Shown here one piece after another: positions 25,564-34,644 of a DNA stretch of 64,000 nucleotides. The notes under the pieces were generated by a model. The model was not told where the DNA came from and made no database searches. It saw only the letters and a program-made list of their open reading frames with translations. Made by a program: the position numbers and the translations under genes. Origin of the DNA: Paludibacteraceae bacterium (GTDB lineage: Bacteria; Bacteroidota; Bacteroidia; Bacteroidales; Paludibacteraceae); contig JAILLP010000027.1 of NCBI GenBank assembly GCA_024693065.1, positions 21,737 through 85,736 on the forward strand, in the 5' to 3' direction. Numbering within the stretch: position 1 is the stretch's first letter; each line of letters opens with the position of its first letter.

Positions 25564-26367
25564 TCACCGTTCCCATTGCGATATGTCCGCACGTTTCTCC
25601 AACGCCCTTTCCGTGCGGTTAGGTAGCCAATCGAAGAAGTCAAAACCTGTGATCCGCTCTATCTCGTCTACGGTGTGGACCGCCTTGTCGTAAGGTTGTT
25701 TGTCGTTATTGTTCTCGAATACGAAGCCTATCGCCTTTTCCTCCCCCTTCTTGAGGGAGAGCACCACTTTGAAGAAAGCGTCCGGCACGGCCACCTTGTG
25801 TCTCTTCCCAATCTTTTTACCCTCTTTGCTCCTGAAAATCGGTCCGCATACGATGTAGATGCAACTATCCTTCATGGCCCATTTCTCCCTGCAGACGGTC
25901 TCCAACGTCCCCCAGTCGCCTGCGTTCAGTGTGGCGCTTTGCGGGCAGATGTTGGTCAGCAGGAAACACTCGTCCGCCGCGGTGGAGTCGAAGCGCATGT
26001 CCGCGAAGGGCGCCATGTGCCCACGGCTCAGGTGGATGCTGGTGTGCTTCAGTTCCCCCGAGTAGTCCGAGTCTTCCACCCTATACGCTTCCCCTATCAT
26101 AGGGTCGGGCAGGAACTTATTGCGTCGTTTGACGGTGATGGTGGATGCCTCCTCTTGGGTGAGTTGCCAGGAGACCCAGTTCGGGACTAGCCGTTCCGTG
26201 TTAAAGGATAGGGAGTAGTGCTGGTGGTCGATGACGACACTGTTCTTCGAGCGTTGGCGCACCATCAGGTCGTTAGGTGTGCCCGCATTCTTCGGAAGAT
26301 TCAGACAAGAATTGAGCCCTGTCAGTAAAAGGAGGGAAAGAAAGCAGAGGGAAATACTATGTCTCAT
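25564..26367 (-). CDS. DNA/RNA non-specific endonuclease (NUC1 family), exported
   Basis: The protein has 267 residues. The signal region MRHSISLCFLSLLLLTGLNSC suggests a lipoprotein (Cys21). The core matches NUC1 endonucleases: SRGHMAPFADMRFD with the catalytic His, and the LTNICPQSATLNAGDWGTLE segment with the magnesium-binding Asn. The usual DRGH motif is SRGH here. Relatives with an altered first residue are known to remain active, but this is worth noting. It would degrade extracellular or periplasmic DNA and RNA. The gene converges on the ABC-F gene with no bases between their stops. Confidence 0.9.
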   Translation of the reverse strand: MRHSISLCFLSLLLLTGLNSCLNLPKNAGTPNDLMVRQRSKNSVVIDHQHYSLSFNTERLVPNWVSWQLTQEEASTITVKRRNKFLPDPMIGEAYRVEDSDYSGELKHTSIHLSRGHMAPFADMRFDSTAADECFLLTNICPQSATLNAGDWGTLETVCREKWAMKDSCIYIVCGPIFRSKEGKKIGKRHKVAVPDAFFKVVLSLKKGEEKAIGFVFENNNDKQPYDKAVHTVDEIERITGFDFFDWLPNRTERALEKRADISQWER

Positions 26368-26375
26368 GATGTTTG

Positions 26376-26412
26376 AAAAAAGGAAAGGCGCATTGCCGGA
26401 ACAATGCGCCTC
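26376..26412 (-). terminator. Terminator downstream of the OmpP1/FadL gene
   Basis: A 10-bp stem AGGCGCATTG (26386-26395) / CAATGCGCCT (26402-26411). On the minus strand it is followed by TTTCCTTTTTT. Confidence 0.8.
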
Positions 26413-26431
26413 TATTTAGTGCTTTATTGAT

Positions 26432-27826
26432 TTAGAATCTCCATCCGAAGGTTGCGATGATGTTACGCGTCTTCAAGTTCTCCTTCTTTGGTGACTCTGA
26501 AATGTCCAGAGGGAGAGAAGGGTAGAGGATGCTCTTCTCGTTGTGGAAGGCGTAAGCCAAGTCGCAATAGAAGTGCTCTCCCTTATAACCTGCACCACCC
26601 GTCACGTAGATGGATTGTTGAGGGAAGGTGATGATCCTGAAGTTGATGGTGTTCTCCGCCTCTTCCGTCTCTATTGGGCTAGAAGAGAAGGCAGTACCCA
26701 AACGGAGGAAGAAGCCATCCACTACTTGGAGTTCCGCACCCGCCTTGATCGTGTGGACTTGGTTCATTTGATCTTCCGCCACGTCGGTCACAGCGTCGAT
26801 TTCGATGTCGTCAGCCTTCATGCGAATCTTTTTGTAGTTCTCGAATTGATAGTCAATGTCAACCAAAGCCTTCTTTCCGATGACAAAACCCACACCGGTC
26901 TTGAATTTGAGCGGGGTTCTGAACTCATAGAAGAAATCTCCTCCGAAATCATCAATGACAGGCTGATAACCGTCGCTACCCATTTCCAGTTTAGCGTAGT
27001 CTGTGATGTCATAGAACGTTGGTGTTTCGAAAGATGCACCGATTCTGATCTCATCGATTGGGCGTACGATGGCGCCTACTCTGAAGTTGAAGCCATGAGC
27101 TCTTGCGTCATAGTAGTTGTCCATGTACCAATGGTCCTCAGGCTCTGTAGGGAGAGTGCTCTCGTCGTACACGGCTGTTTGCTTGTACTCGATGGTGTTG
27201 ATGCCGAAAGCCGCACCAACGTAGACCAAGTTGCTGATGTTCAAGCCGTAGGCGAAGTCCCACTGACCCACGTGACCTTTTTCCATCAATGTGTATTTCC
27301 TCAACACATCGTTCGTTCCGAAGATTGAATAACCATTTTCGTCAAGAAGGTTCACGTCAGTCGCATATCCGTAGTGGAGGTTGTCCGGTCCCGCGTTCCC
27401 GAATTTGTCGGTCAGAGAGACTTTTGACCTTTCATCTCTTTGACGAGTGTATCTTGAATAGTTATTCAACCTGTTGTAGTTGATGCCAAATGAGGAGGTG
27501 ATATAGCCGTGTTTGTTCTTCTTGCTTCCGAAGTTGAGGACGAAAGCGAAGTTGTCCAAAGCGGCCTTGACATCTCCGTTGTTGTTGATGTAGATACTTG
27601 GAGAGAATGTGAGTTCCTTGCTCCTGTATACACCCAACGCCGCCGGATTGTCCTTGATGGCGGATGCGTTGCCACCTAGGGCGGTGAAAGCACCCGCCAT
27701 ACCAGTGTACCGTGCCGTACCCAAAACAGGGTTCGTCTGGCTTAATCTTAGGCCATCGTATGCATTCTGTGAGAATGCCAAACCTGCAAGTGCAGCGAAG
27801 CCCATTGTCAACAATAATCTTTTCAT
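26432..27826 (-). CDS. OmpP1/FadL/TodX-family outer membrane protein
   Basis: The 464-residue protein begins with a signal peptide (MKRLLLTMGFAALAGLAFSQ). The N-terminal plug motif follows: LGTARYTGMAGAFTALGGNASAIKDNPAAL, which matches the NPA-type hatch of FadL-family channels in Bacteroidota. The remainder alternates short aromatic strands and ends in a C-terminal Phe (ATFGWRF), typical of outer-membrane barrels. FadL relatives carry hydrophobic compounds across the outer membrane, but the substrate here is unknown. It has its own terminator downstream and the Ser-repeat protein gene upstream on the same strand. Confidence 0.9.
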   Translation of the reverse strand: MKRLLLTMGFAALAGLAFSQNAYDGLRLSQTNPVLGTARYTGMAGAFTALGGNASAIKDNPAALGVYRSKELTFSPSIYINNNGDVKAALDNFAFVLNFGSKKNKHGYITSSFGINYNRLNNYSRYTRQRDERSKVSLTDKFGNAGPDNLHYGYATDVNLLDENGYSIFGTNDVLRKYTLMEKGHVGQWDFAYGLNISNLVYVGAAFGINTIEYKQTAVYDESTLPTEPEDHWYMDNYYDARAHGFNFRVGAIVRPIDEIRIGASFETPTFYDITDYAKLEMGSDGYQPVIDDFGGDFFYEFRTPLKFKTGVGFVIGKKALVDIDYQFENYKKIRMKADDIEIDAVTDVAEDQMNQVHTIKAGAELQVVDGFFLRLGTAFSSSPIETEEAENTINFRIITFPQQSIYVTGGAGYKGEHFYCDLAYAFHNEKSILYPSLPLDISESPKKENLKTRNIIATFGWRF

Positions 27827-27878
27827 GTCTATATTTTTTTAATTTTTAATTCAATCATTTAACTCTTCAAACCTAGTG

Positions 27879-28991
27879 TCATCTGCGGCCACCTCCGCTA
27901 CGGCCACCTCCGCTGTATCCTCCGGATGAGCGTCCGCTTGAGGATGAAGGGGAAGAGTAGCTGGATCTGGAAGATCCGCCGGAGTTGGATGACCTTGTGC
28001 TAGAAGACGAGGAACGGAATGAGCTGTTGCTGCTGCGAGAGGAGCTTCCGCTTCTTACAGAAGAACCGCTGTTGCTGCTGCGGGTTGAGCTTCCGCTTCT
28101 TACAGAAGAACCGCTGTTGCTGCTGCGGGTTGAGCTGCTGCTCCTTACGGAAGAGCCGCTGTTGCTGCTGCGGGTCGAGCTGTTGCTCCTGATAGAGCTT
28201 CCGTTGCTGCTACGGGTGGTGTTGCCGTTCCTTATAGCAGAACCGCTGTTGCTGCTACGGGTCGAGCTGCTGCTTCTTACGGAAGAGCCTCTGTTGAGTG
28301 ATCCGTTGGAAGCGCTGTTCCTGATCACGCGGGTACCGCTGTTCCTGATCTTGTTCTCGCCTCTTACGACGTGGTGCGGCGTAACTATGCGACGATGAGC
28401 CGGTGCATGGTGCCAGTAGTGTGGACGTGGATGATGGTAGTATCCCCATCCGTATCCGTAGTAGCTGTAGCCCCAATAAGGATCCCAGTGGTAACGATAA
28501 TAAGGCCAAGAGTAGTACCCTACGTAATAAGGTCTTCCCCAATAATATCCGTAGTAAGGATCGGTGTTGATGTACACGGTTGTGGTGGTCGGAGAGGTGG
28601 TCTCTACGATTTCCTCACTGTTGTACATCGGGATGCCTGCGTCGTGGAAACGATTCAGCCTTTCGGTGTAGGTGTAGTCATCCCCTTTCTCAACCATGAC
28701 GGTATCCGTGTAGAACTCACCGCCTGCGATGGACGGATCCTCGACAAAGATCGTGTCATCGTTGACGCGAACATTTTGCTGCTGCTTCGTCTTGAGCACC
28801 ATGGTTTGGTATTGAGCCTTCTTTAGGGCTTCCTCCCTCTCCTTGGCAAGCTTTTCCGCACGGGCTGCCTCTTCTTCCGCTTCTTTGGCTGCATCCTCGG
28901 AGTTGTAGTAGATGTCGTCAACTACAGCGAATGCGTTGTACGGCAGGAATGTGATTCCCAACACGTAGAACATTAATTTTAGAATTTTCAT
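27879..28991 (-). CDS. Exported low-complexity protein with Ser/Arg/Asn repeats
   Basis: The 370-residue protein has a signal peptide (residues 1-22, ending FAV) and a charged helix rich in Ala/Glu/Lys at about 30-62. A Tyr/Trp/Pro/His-rich stretch (about 140-205) follows, with many YYGYYW-like segments and several His. Its tail from about residue 225 consists of RSSSSTRSSNSGSSV repeats of 15 residues and then a Gly/Arg end. The repeat region is strongly basic and disordered. I know of no named family. It is probably exported and could bind nucleic acid, glycans or metals. Confidence 0.75.
   Translation of the reverse strand: MKILKLMFYVLGITFLPYNAFAVVDDIYYNSEDAAKEAEEEAARAEKLAKEREEALKKAQYQTMVLKTKQQQNVRVNDDTIFVEDPSIAGGEFYTDTVMVEKGDDYTYTERLNRFHDAGIPMYNSEEIVETTSPTTTTVYINTDPYYGYYWGRPYYVGYYSWPYYRYHWDPYWGYSYYGYGWGYYHHPRPHYWHHAPAHRRIVTPHHVVRGENKIRNSGTRVIRNSASNGSLNRGSSVRSSSSTRSSNSGSAIRNGNTTRSSNGSSIRSNSSTRSSNSGSSVRSSSSTRSSNSGSSVRSGSSTRSSNSGSSVRSGSSSRSSNSSFRSSSSSTRSSNSGGSSRSSYSSPSSSSGRSSGGYSGGGRSGGGRR
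28015..28285 (-). repeat. 45-bp tandem repeats in the Ser/Arg/Asn protein gene
   Basis: About six imperfect units of 45 bases encode RSSNSGSSVRSSSST-like blocks. The most regular copies lie around 28030-28170. Confidence 0.8.
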
Positions 28992-29048
28992 GGCTTTACC
29001 CTCCTATTATTTAATTCAAAAAAGTAATTTTGTATCATAAAGTTTCGA

Positions 29049-29056
29049 CAAAGATA
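29049..29056 (-). promoter_or_regulatory. -7 element (TATCTTTG on the minus strand) of the Ser-repeat protein gene
   Basis: TATCTTTG on the minus strand fits TAnnTTTG and lies about 60 bases before the start codon. The -33 is unclear. Confidence 0.45.
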
Positions 29057-29185
29057 TTAAAAAAATATTGTAATGAATACATCGTTCCTTTATTTCAACG
29101 TTCCGAAGATAGTGGAATGTTTCTGCCCTTGCAAGTGGGTTGGACGTATGGTTCATTATTATCGACGAATTAACGTTTTTTATCG

Positions 29186-30025
29186 ATGAAATACATTGAA
29201 GTAGTATTCTCTTTCTCTTCTGATGAAGAATATGTTAAGGACTTGCTGTCCAATGAATTAGGTGGTATTGGGTTCGAAAGCTTCTCCATGGATGGTGACG
29301 AGTTCGTGGGGTATGTGCAGGAGACCGTTTTCGACGAATCGGCGCTGAAATCAATCCTCGAATCCTTCCCCTATGATGACGGTATACGTTTCGTGGCTCG
29401 TAAGGCGGAGGACAAGGACTGGAACGAGGAGTGGGAGAAGAACTATTTCCAACCCATCGTCATCGGCGACGAGTGCGTGGTGCACGGCTCCTTCCATAAG
29501 AACGTGCCGGTGGCTAAATATGACATCGTGATCAACCCTAAGATGGCCTTCGGTACGGGCTACCATGCCACGACGACCCTCATGATGAAGGCTTTGCTTC
29601 GCCTCGATGTCGCTGGCAAACGCTTGCTCGACATGGGTTGCGGTACGGCTATCCTCGCTATCCTCGCCGCTAAAAAGGGCGCTACGGAGGTGGTCGGCAT
29701 TGATATCGACGAGTGGGCCTACGAGAACGCTAAGGAGAACATCGTCATGAACGGAACGCCTGACATCGAGTTGCGCTTGGGTGGTGCGGAGGCGCTGAAG
29801 ACGGAGACCTTCGATGTAATCTTGGCTAATATTAACAGAAATATATTGTTGCAGGACATCCGCCATTATGTGGAACGGATGAGGAGTGGTTCCCTGCTCT
29901 TCCTGAGCGGTTTCTATGAGTCTGACATACCGGTCATCGAGGAGGAGGCCCGCCGATATGGCTTGCGGAAGATCTCCCACGAGGAACAGAACGGCTGGGT
30001 GGCGGTCCGCTTCGAAAAAGCCTGA
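29186..30025 (+). CDS. prmA: Ribosomal protein L11 methyltransferase
   Basis: The 279-residue protein has the PrmA layout. The N-terminal substrate-binding domain contains KDWNEEWEKNYFQPI. The methyltransferase domain has NPKMAFGTGYHATT near residue 115, the S-adenosylmethionine loop LLDMGCGTAILAILAAKKGA near 150, and the catalytic ANINRNILL motif near 212. PrmA trimethylates lysines and the N-terminus of ribosomal protein L11. The upstream region is AT-rich with no clear promoter. The helicase gene follows after 34 bases, so the two are probably cotranscribed. Confidence 0.95.
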   Translation: MKYIEVVFSFSSDEEYVKDLLSNELGGIGFESFSMDGDEFVGYVQETVFDESALKSILESFPYDDGIRFVARKAEDKDWNEEWEKNYFQPIVIGDECVVHGSFHKNVPVAKYDIVINPKMAFGTGYHATTTLMMKALLRLDVAGKRLLDMGCGTAILAILAAKKGATEVVGIDIDEWAYENAKENIVMNGTPDIELRLGGAEALKTETFDVILANINRNILLQDIRHYVERMRSGSLLFLSGFYESDIPVIEEEARRYGLRKISHEEQNGWVAVRFEKA

Positions 30026-30059
30026 TTCTCATTTAATTATATATAAAAACCTAACTGTT

Positions 30060-32549
30060 ATGATGCAAACAAATTCTCAATTGGAGCTTGCCTTTCGGAT
30101 TGTCCGGGAGACAAACTCGAATCTGTTCCTGACCGGTAAGGCGGGAACGGGTAAGACAACGTTCCTGAAAAACCTGAAGGAGGAGTCTCCTAAGCGTATG
30201 ATTGTCGTGGCGCCGACGGGTGTGGCGGCCATCAATGCGGGGGGCGTGACGATCCACTCTTTCTTTCAGATCCCCTTCGGACCTTATTTGCCGGGGAAAA
30301 ACACGCTTTCCAAGGATGTGAGCAAACTGCGGAAGGAGAAGATGAATATCATGCGCACGCTGGATCTCTTGGTGATCGACGAGATCAGTATGGTACGTGC
30401 GGATCTGCTGGACTGCGTCGATGATGTGCTGCGACGGGTACGCCGCTCTTCCGACCCTTTCGGTGGGGTGCAACTGCTGATGATCGGCGACACGCAACAG
30501 CTGACGCCGGTCGTGAAGGATGATGAGTGGGCGCTCTTGCATGAGGTCTACGAGACCCCCTATTTCTTCTCAAGTCAGGCATTGCGAAGAACCAACTTCT
30601 CATGCGTGGAGCTGAAACAAATCTTCCGTCAGGAGGATGAAGCTTTCATCGCCATGCTGAATAAGATACGTGACAACCAGGTGGATGACGCCACGCTTGC
30701 TGAACTGAACAGCCATTGTAAGCCTCATTTCAACCCGGACGATAGCGAGGGCTATATCCGCCTGACCACCCATAACGCGACGGCGCAGCGCCTCAATGAG
30801 TCGAAGCTCTCCGCCCTGAAGACGAAGCCTCACACCTTCAAGGCGAGGATAGAGGGCACCTTCCCTGAATATGCGTATCCTACGGATGCGGAGCTGGTGC
30901 TGAAGGAGAATGCGCAGGTGATGTTCATCAAGAACGATTCTTCCCCTGAGAAGAGATACTACAACGGAAAGGTCGGTGTGGTGAAAAGTATTGACGGTGA
31001 GGATATTGTGGTGGAGGACCGCCGGACGGGCGACCTGATCACCGTGGGCCGTGAGTCGTGGGAGAATGTCCGCTACGAACTGAACAAGGAGACGAACGAG
31101 ATAGAGGAGAAGGTGGATGGTCTCTTCGAGCAATATCCGCTGAAGACGGCTTGGGCGATCACGATCCACAAGAGCCAGGGCCTCACCTTCGAGCGGGCCA
31201 TCATCGATGCCGCCGCCTCGTTTTCGCATGGGCAGGTCTACGTGGCCTTGAGCCGTTGCAAACGGTTGGAGGGTATGGTGCTGAGTTCGCCCATCACGCT
31301 TGCTTCTATTCGTCACGACAGCCGCGTCGATTTGTTCAACCGGGAGATGGAGGAGCGCGTGCCGGACAATGATAGGATTGCGGACCTGCACCGAGACTAT
31401 TTCGTGACGCTGGTCTCCGAACAGTTTTCCTTCGATCGGATCTTCTCATCCCTGCGGGATATGCGTCGCCTGCTGTCGGAGTCGTTCGCCAAGCTATACC
31501 CGAATGCCTTGTCCACGTTGGACCACTCCCTCTCGGAGTTCGTGACCCGTGTCGGAGACATCGGCGCAAGGTTCGTCGGACAGGTGAGGCAGCTGGCCAC
31601 GGAGAGCGGCGATGTGGATGCTGACGCTAAGATACGGGAGCGCACGCAGAAGGCGGCTGCCTATTTCCTGAAGGAGAGCGAGACGATTGTCGCCCCTGCC
31701 TTGGAGGCTTTGGTGCCCATCCAGACGGACAACAAGGAGCTGGCGAAGCACTTCAACGATATACTCTCTTCGTTGCAGGAGGGGTACGACGAGAAGATGG
31801 CCACGTTACGGGCTTGTGGCGAGGGCTTCTCTGTCGCTTCTTTCCTGCGGGCGAAAACCGATGCCATCGCCTCCGCTAAGGTGGATGAGGCGAGGAAGAA
31901 GGGGAAGGAGAAATATGCCTCCCTCTCGGCGGATATCTTGCATCCGGAGCTCTACGAACGGTTGCGCGAGTGGAGGAAGGACGAGGCGGATGCGCAGAAC
32001 TACCCCGCCTATATGGTGCTTGCCCAGAAGGCGCTGATCAACATAGCGAACCTGATGCCTGCGAACGAGGCGGAGCTGCTGCAGGTGCAGGGCGTCGGCA
32101 AGGGGATCGTAAGCCGTTACGGGGAGGATATCCTGGCCGTGGTGGAGGAGTGCGTGGAGCAATTCGGCTACGAGCGCAAGTCTATGGCGGAGGTGGCGGA
32201 GAGCGTCCGTCCTCCGAAACGTACATCGGTCAATAAACGTGAGAAGGAGAAGGGTGAGTCGACGTATGACATCACCCTGAGGATGTATAAGGCAGGGAAG
32301 TCCACGAAGGAGATCGCCGAGGAGCGTGGCTTGGTGGAGAGCACCATCGAGTCTCATCTGCTGCGTTGTGTGGAACGAGGCGAACTGGGTGCGGAGGTGA
32401 TCTGCCCGCCGGATAGGCTGAAGGAGGTGTCTGCCTTCATCGCCCAACATCCCGACATGGGAGTCGGTGACCTGCGCAAGGAGTGCGGCGAGAAGTACAC
32501 TTGGGCGGAGATACGGTTGGCGTTGCTCGAGAGAAAAACTTTTCCCTGA
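30060..32549 (+). CDS. Pif1-like ATP-dependent helicase with HRDC and C-terminal HTH domains
   Basis: The true start is the ATG at 30060. The frame also runs upstream through prmA but the protein begins MMQTNSQLELAFRIVRETN. The 829-residue protein has Walker A (GKAGTGKTT, near residue 26), the GVAAINAGGVTIHSFF motif of Pif1/RecD helicases, Walker B (LLVIDEISMV), and the HKSQGLTFERAIID motif VI region. An HRDC domain follows at about 620-700 (PAYMVLAQKALINIANLMPANEAELLQVQGVG). An HTH_40 domain sits near the end (MYKAGKSTKEIAEERGLVESTIESHL). Helicases of this type unwind DNA in repair and are frequent in Bacteroidota. Confidence 0.9.
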   Translation: MMQTNSQLELAFRIVRETNSNLFLTGKAGTGKTTFLKNLKEESPKRMIVVAPTGVAAINAGGVTIHSFFQIPFGPYLPGKNTLSKDVSKLRKEKMNIMRTLDLLVIDEISMVRADLLDCVDDVLRRVRRSSDPFGGVQLLMIGDTQQLTPVVKDDEWALLHEVYETPYFFSSQALRRTNFSCVELKQIFRQEDEAFIAMLNKIRDNQVDDATLAELNSHCKPHFNPDDSEGYIRLTTHNATAQRLNESKLSALKTKPHTFKARIEGTFPEYAYPTDAELVLKENAQVMFIKNDSSPEKRYYNGKVGVVKSIDGEDIVVEDRRTGDLITVGRESWENVRYELNKETNEIEEKVDGLFEQYPLKTAWAITIHKSQGLTFERAIIDAAASFSHGQVYVALSRCKRLEGMVLSSPITLASIRHDSRVDLFNREMEERVPDNDRIADLHRDYFVTLVSEQFSFDRIFSSLRDMRRLLSESFAKLYPNALSTLDHSLSEFVTRVGDIGARFVGQVRQLATESGDVDADAKIRERTQKAAAYFLKESETIVAPALEALVPIQTDNKELAKHFNDILSSLQEGYDEKMATLRACGEGFSVASFLRAKTDAIASAKVDEARKKGKEKYASLSADILHPELYERLREWRKDEADAQNYPAYMVLAQKALINIANLMPANEAELLQVQGVGKGIVSRYGEDILAVVEECVEQFGYERKSMAEVAESVRPPKRTSVNKREKEKGESTYDITLRMYKAGKSTKEIAEERGLVESTIESHLLRCVERGELGAEVICPPDRLKEVSAFIAQHPDMGVGDLRKECGEKYTWAEIRLALLERKTFP

Positions 32550-32566
32550 ATCGTGAAGGATTATTC

Positions 32567-32689
32567 ATGTATGGGCTTGTTGTTGAGGATGTTAATATGA
32601 ACGAGATTCATGCGGAGTTGGCGCAACTGAATAGCGAGGTCAACACATTGATGGAAGAGATACTAAAAGCATGGGAGGAGCTGAAATGA
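32567..32689 (+). pseudogene. Possible C-terminal remnant of a type I restriction HsdM subunit
   Basis: An in-frame 40-residue segment (YGLVVEDVNMNEIHAELAQL..., ending LMEEILKAWEELK) looks like the last helices of HsdM-type methylases, where a VGL.. acidic stretch leads into a heptad-like coiled coil. No catalytic part exists upstream, because the helicase gene ends 18 bases before. The segment runs into the next gene by an ATGA overlap, so the original operon junction seems preserved. An alternative is a small coupling ORF starting at 32597. Confidence 0.45.
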
Positions 32690-33925
32690 GCACAGAAATA
32701 CAAACAGATAACGAAAAACTGCTACAGGCCGTAGCAGATATCAAAGAGGCCATTCTGCAAGGACAGTATGAGGCTGCCAAGGGCGTGAATCGCATCCAAT
32801 TGGCCGTGTACTTTGGTATAGGAAAGTATATCTCGCAGCATACACGAAAGGGGGTATGGGGTACTGGCGCTTTAGATACAATTAGCAATCAGTTACGTAG
32901 AGAACTGCCAGGCCTGAGAGGCTTTTCGGCCACCAGTCTCAGGAATATGCGTAAATTTTATGAGAACTGGATCATGCTCGATGGTAATTCAGCAAGTGCG
33001 CTTGCTAAATCACAAAACACTAACAATCAGAATGATATAAAATCAGCAAGTACGCTTGCTGAAAATTCGACAACTGCAATTGCCGATCTTTCGTCCGTTG
33101 TAACGGACGAAAGAAATGCGATAGACATCTACCATACAATACAGGCACCCGTGACAGAGGATTTCCCTATAGAGGACTTCTTTAGAGTCCCATTCACGCA
33201 CCATATTAGGATTATTGAGGGAACCAAGGAGATTGCGGCCCAGTATTACTACATTCACAGGACAGCGGAAGAAAACTTGTCGGAAAAAGAAGTGATTCGG
33301 TTGGCGAAAGAAAATGCCTATGCCCATCGTGAGCAGATGCTCAATAACTTCACGAAGACCATTTCCAATGTTGCGATGATGCGTAAGGCTGTGACAATGT
33401 TCAAGGATGAATATCTGCTGGATTTCATCAATGTGGAGGAGATTGGCGTGCGCGACAGCATCGATGTTGATGAGCGCATGGTGGAGAAGGAAATCGTGAA
33501 TAAGGTGAAAAACTTCATCATGACCTTAGGTCGTGACTTTACGTTTATTGGCAACCAACAATTGTTGGAGGTGTATGGTGTGGAGCACTTCCCTGACTTG
33601 TTGTTTTTTTAACTGCGAGTTGAATGCGATGGTGGTGATAGAGTTGAAGACAGGGGAGTTCAAGACCAGCTATTTAGGACAATTGATGGGTTATCTGACT
33701 ATTCTGGATGAAAAGGTTCGGAAGCCTCACGAGAACCCAAGCATTGGTATAGTATTGTGTAAGTCGGCCAATCGTGAGTATGTTGAGTTTATGATTCGCG
33801 ACTACTCAAAACCTATGGGTGTAGCGACTTACAAAACAGCTGATGATATGCCTGAGAATATGCGCAAAGCGTTGCCTGATATTGATGCGTTGAAAAAACT
33901 GATAAGCGACCAAGGTCAAAAATAA
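32686..33925 (+). pseudogene. YhcG/DUF1016-type PDDEXK nuclease gene, frameshifted in a T tract
   Basis: The first part (from ATG 32686) carries the DUF1016 N-terminal domain (RIQLAVYFGIGKYISQH, LPGLRGFSATSLRNMRKFYE) and reaches the first catalytic acid in FPDLLFF, then stops at a TAA. The other frame continues with NCELNAMVVIELKTGEFKTSYLGQ, which holds the E-x-K and Gln of the PDDEXK nuclease core, and ends at 33925. The break lies in a run of seven T (33604-33610), where six would restore the reading frame. Two copies of an SAxxLA(K/E)-type segment near residues 105-135 are also seen. Such nucleases often sit inside type I restriction loci. Confidence 0.85.
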
Positions 33926-33938
33926 GGGGAGGACGAGA

Positions 33939-34256
33939 ATGGAAACGAGTAAAAGCAATTTTGATTCTTTGGTAGAGAGCTTAGGCCAGTTGATGGTGAT
34001 GGAGGAAGAAGATAACGACCGTAGAGCCGCAGGACTCTATCGCTCCATGTTTCGTCATGAGACTGACCTTAACAAGTTGGACAACAACTATGCGGACCAC
34101 ATATTAGATTATGCGTCTTTTGGTTGCAAGAACGCTATTGAAGATTACAAGAATTATCTTCAATACATAAAGACTCTGTATCCGTCAGAGTACCCTGAAT
34201 ATGCCAAAATGCTGGAAGATGCTCTAAAAACAGATGAAAAGGAGGATGAGGTATAA
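33939..34256 (+). CDS. Hypothetical protein in the restriction-locus remnant
   Basis: The 105-residue protein is acidic and mostly helical (FDSLVESLGQLMVMEEEDNDRRAAGLYRSM, ending DEKEDEV). It lacks a signal peptide or membrane segment. It lies 13 bases after the nuclease gene and before a possible hsdR tail, so it was probably part of the same operon. I recognise no family. It may be an accessory or antirestriction-like protein, but that is a guess. Confidence 0.6.
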   Translation: METSKSNFDSLVESLGQLMVMEEEDNDRRAAGLYRSMFRHETDLNKLDNNYADHILDYASFGCKNAIEDYKNYLQYIKTLYPSEYPEYAKMLEDALKTDEKEDEV

Positions 34257-34259
34257 GTG

Positions 34260-34386
34260 AGCGGAGGAAACTATTCGCGACATCCTCTGGAAAGGACTTC
34301 CAGAGAGCTATTCTGACGAAAGCATCAACTACTATCGTGATGCTGTGTATAACTACGTCAGTCAGCATTATGGCAGTGTGGCATAA
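34260..34386 (+). pseudogene. Possible C-terminal remnant of a type I restriction HsdR subunit
   Basis: Without a start codon, the frame AEETIRDILWKGLPESYSDE continues to about 42 residues (INYYRDAVYNYVSQHYGS) and a stop at 34384-34386. The pattern of E-x-I-W-x-x-LP-x-SYSDESI followed by YR-x-A-x-Y-x-YV resembles the tail of some HsdR proteins. Together with the possible HsdM tail upstream it suggests that a whole restriction operon was deleted down to its accessory genes. The match is from memory and should be checked. Confidence 0.4.
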
Positions 34387-34644
34387 GCTAGAAATAATGT
34401 TTGGTTTGGTATATGTATCTGTCGTTGAGGAGATTAGAATGTCGTAACATTATGCAGACTGCCACATTATCCTTCCCTTCGAATCGCTTGCTGATTCCAG
34501 GATTTTTTCTAAAATTTGTAACGAAGTTGCGCATGTTTAAGACAATGGTGATTGCTTTACTTTCTGTATTGTTAAAATGTTGAATATTAAAACAATGCAC
34601 AACGTTTTTGTATAGTATTATAAATTTAATTCAACCAACAGGTT
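34387..34644. other. Intergenic region with a dispersed repeat and the ldc leader
   Basis: The segment 34504-34521 (TTTTTCTAAAATTTGTAA) and its 5' flank match 43987-44004, part of a dispersed element. A short leader, TAAATTTAATTCAACCAACAGGTT (34621-34644), runs to the ATG and is repeated exactly at 45163-45186. No other gene is supported. Confidence 0.6.
34621..34644. repeat. 24-bp direct repeat, copy 1 (ldc leader)
   Basis: Identical to 45163-45186. It ends directly at the start codon of the carboxypeptidase gene. With the flanking bases ATT(A/G) the match is about 28 bases with one mismatch. Confidence 0.9.
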
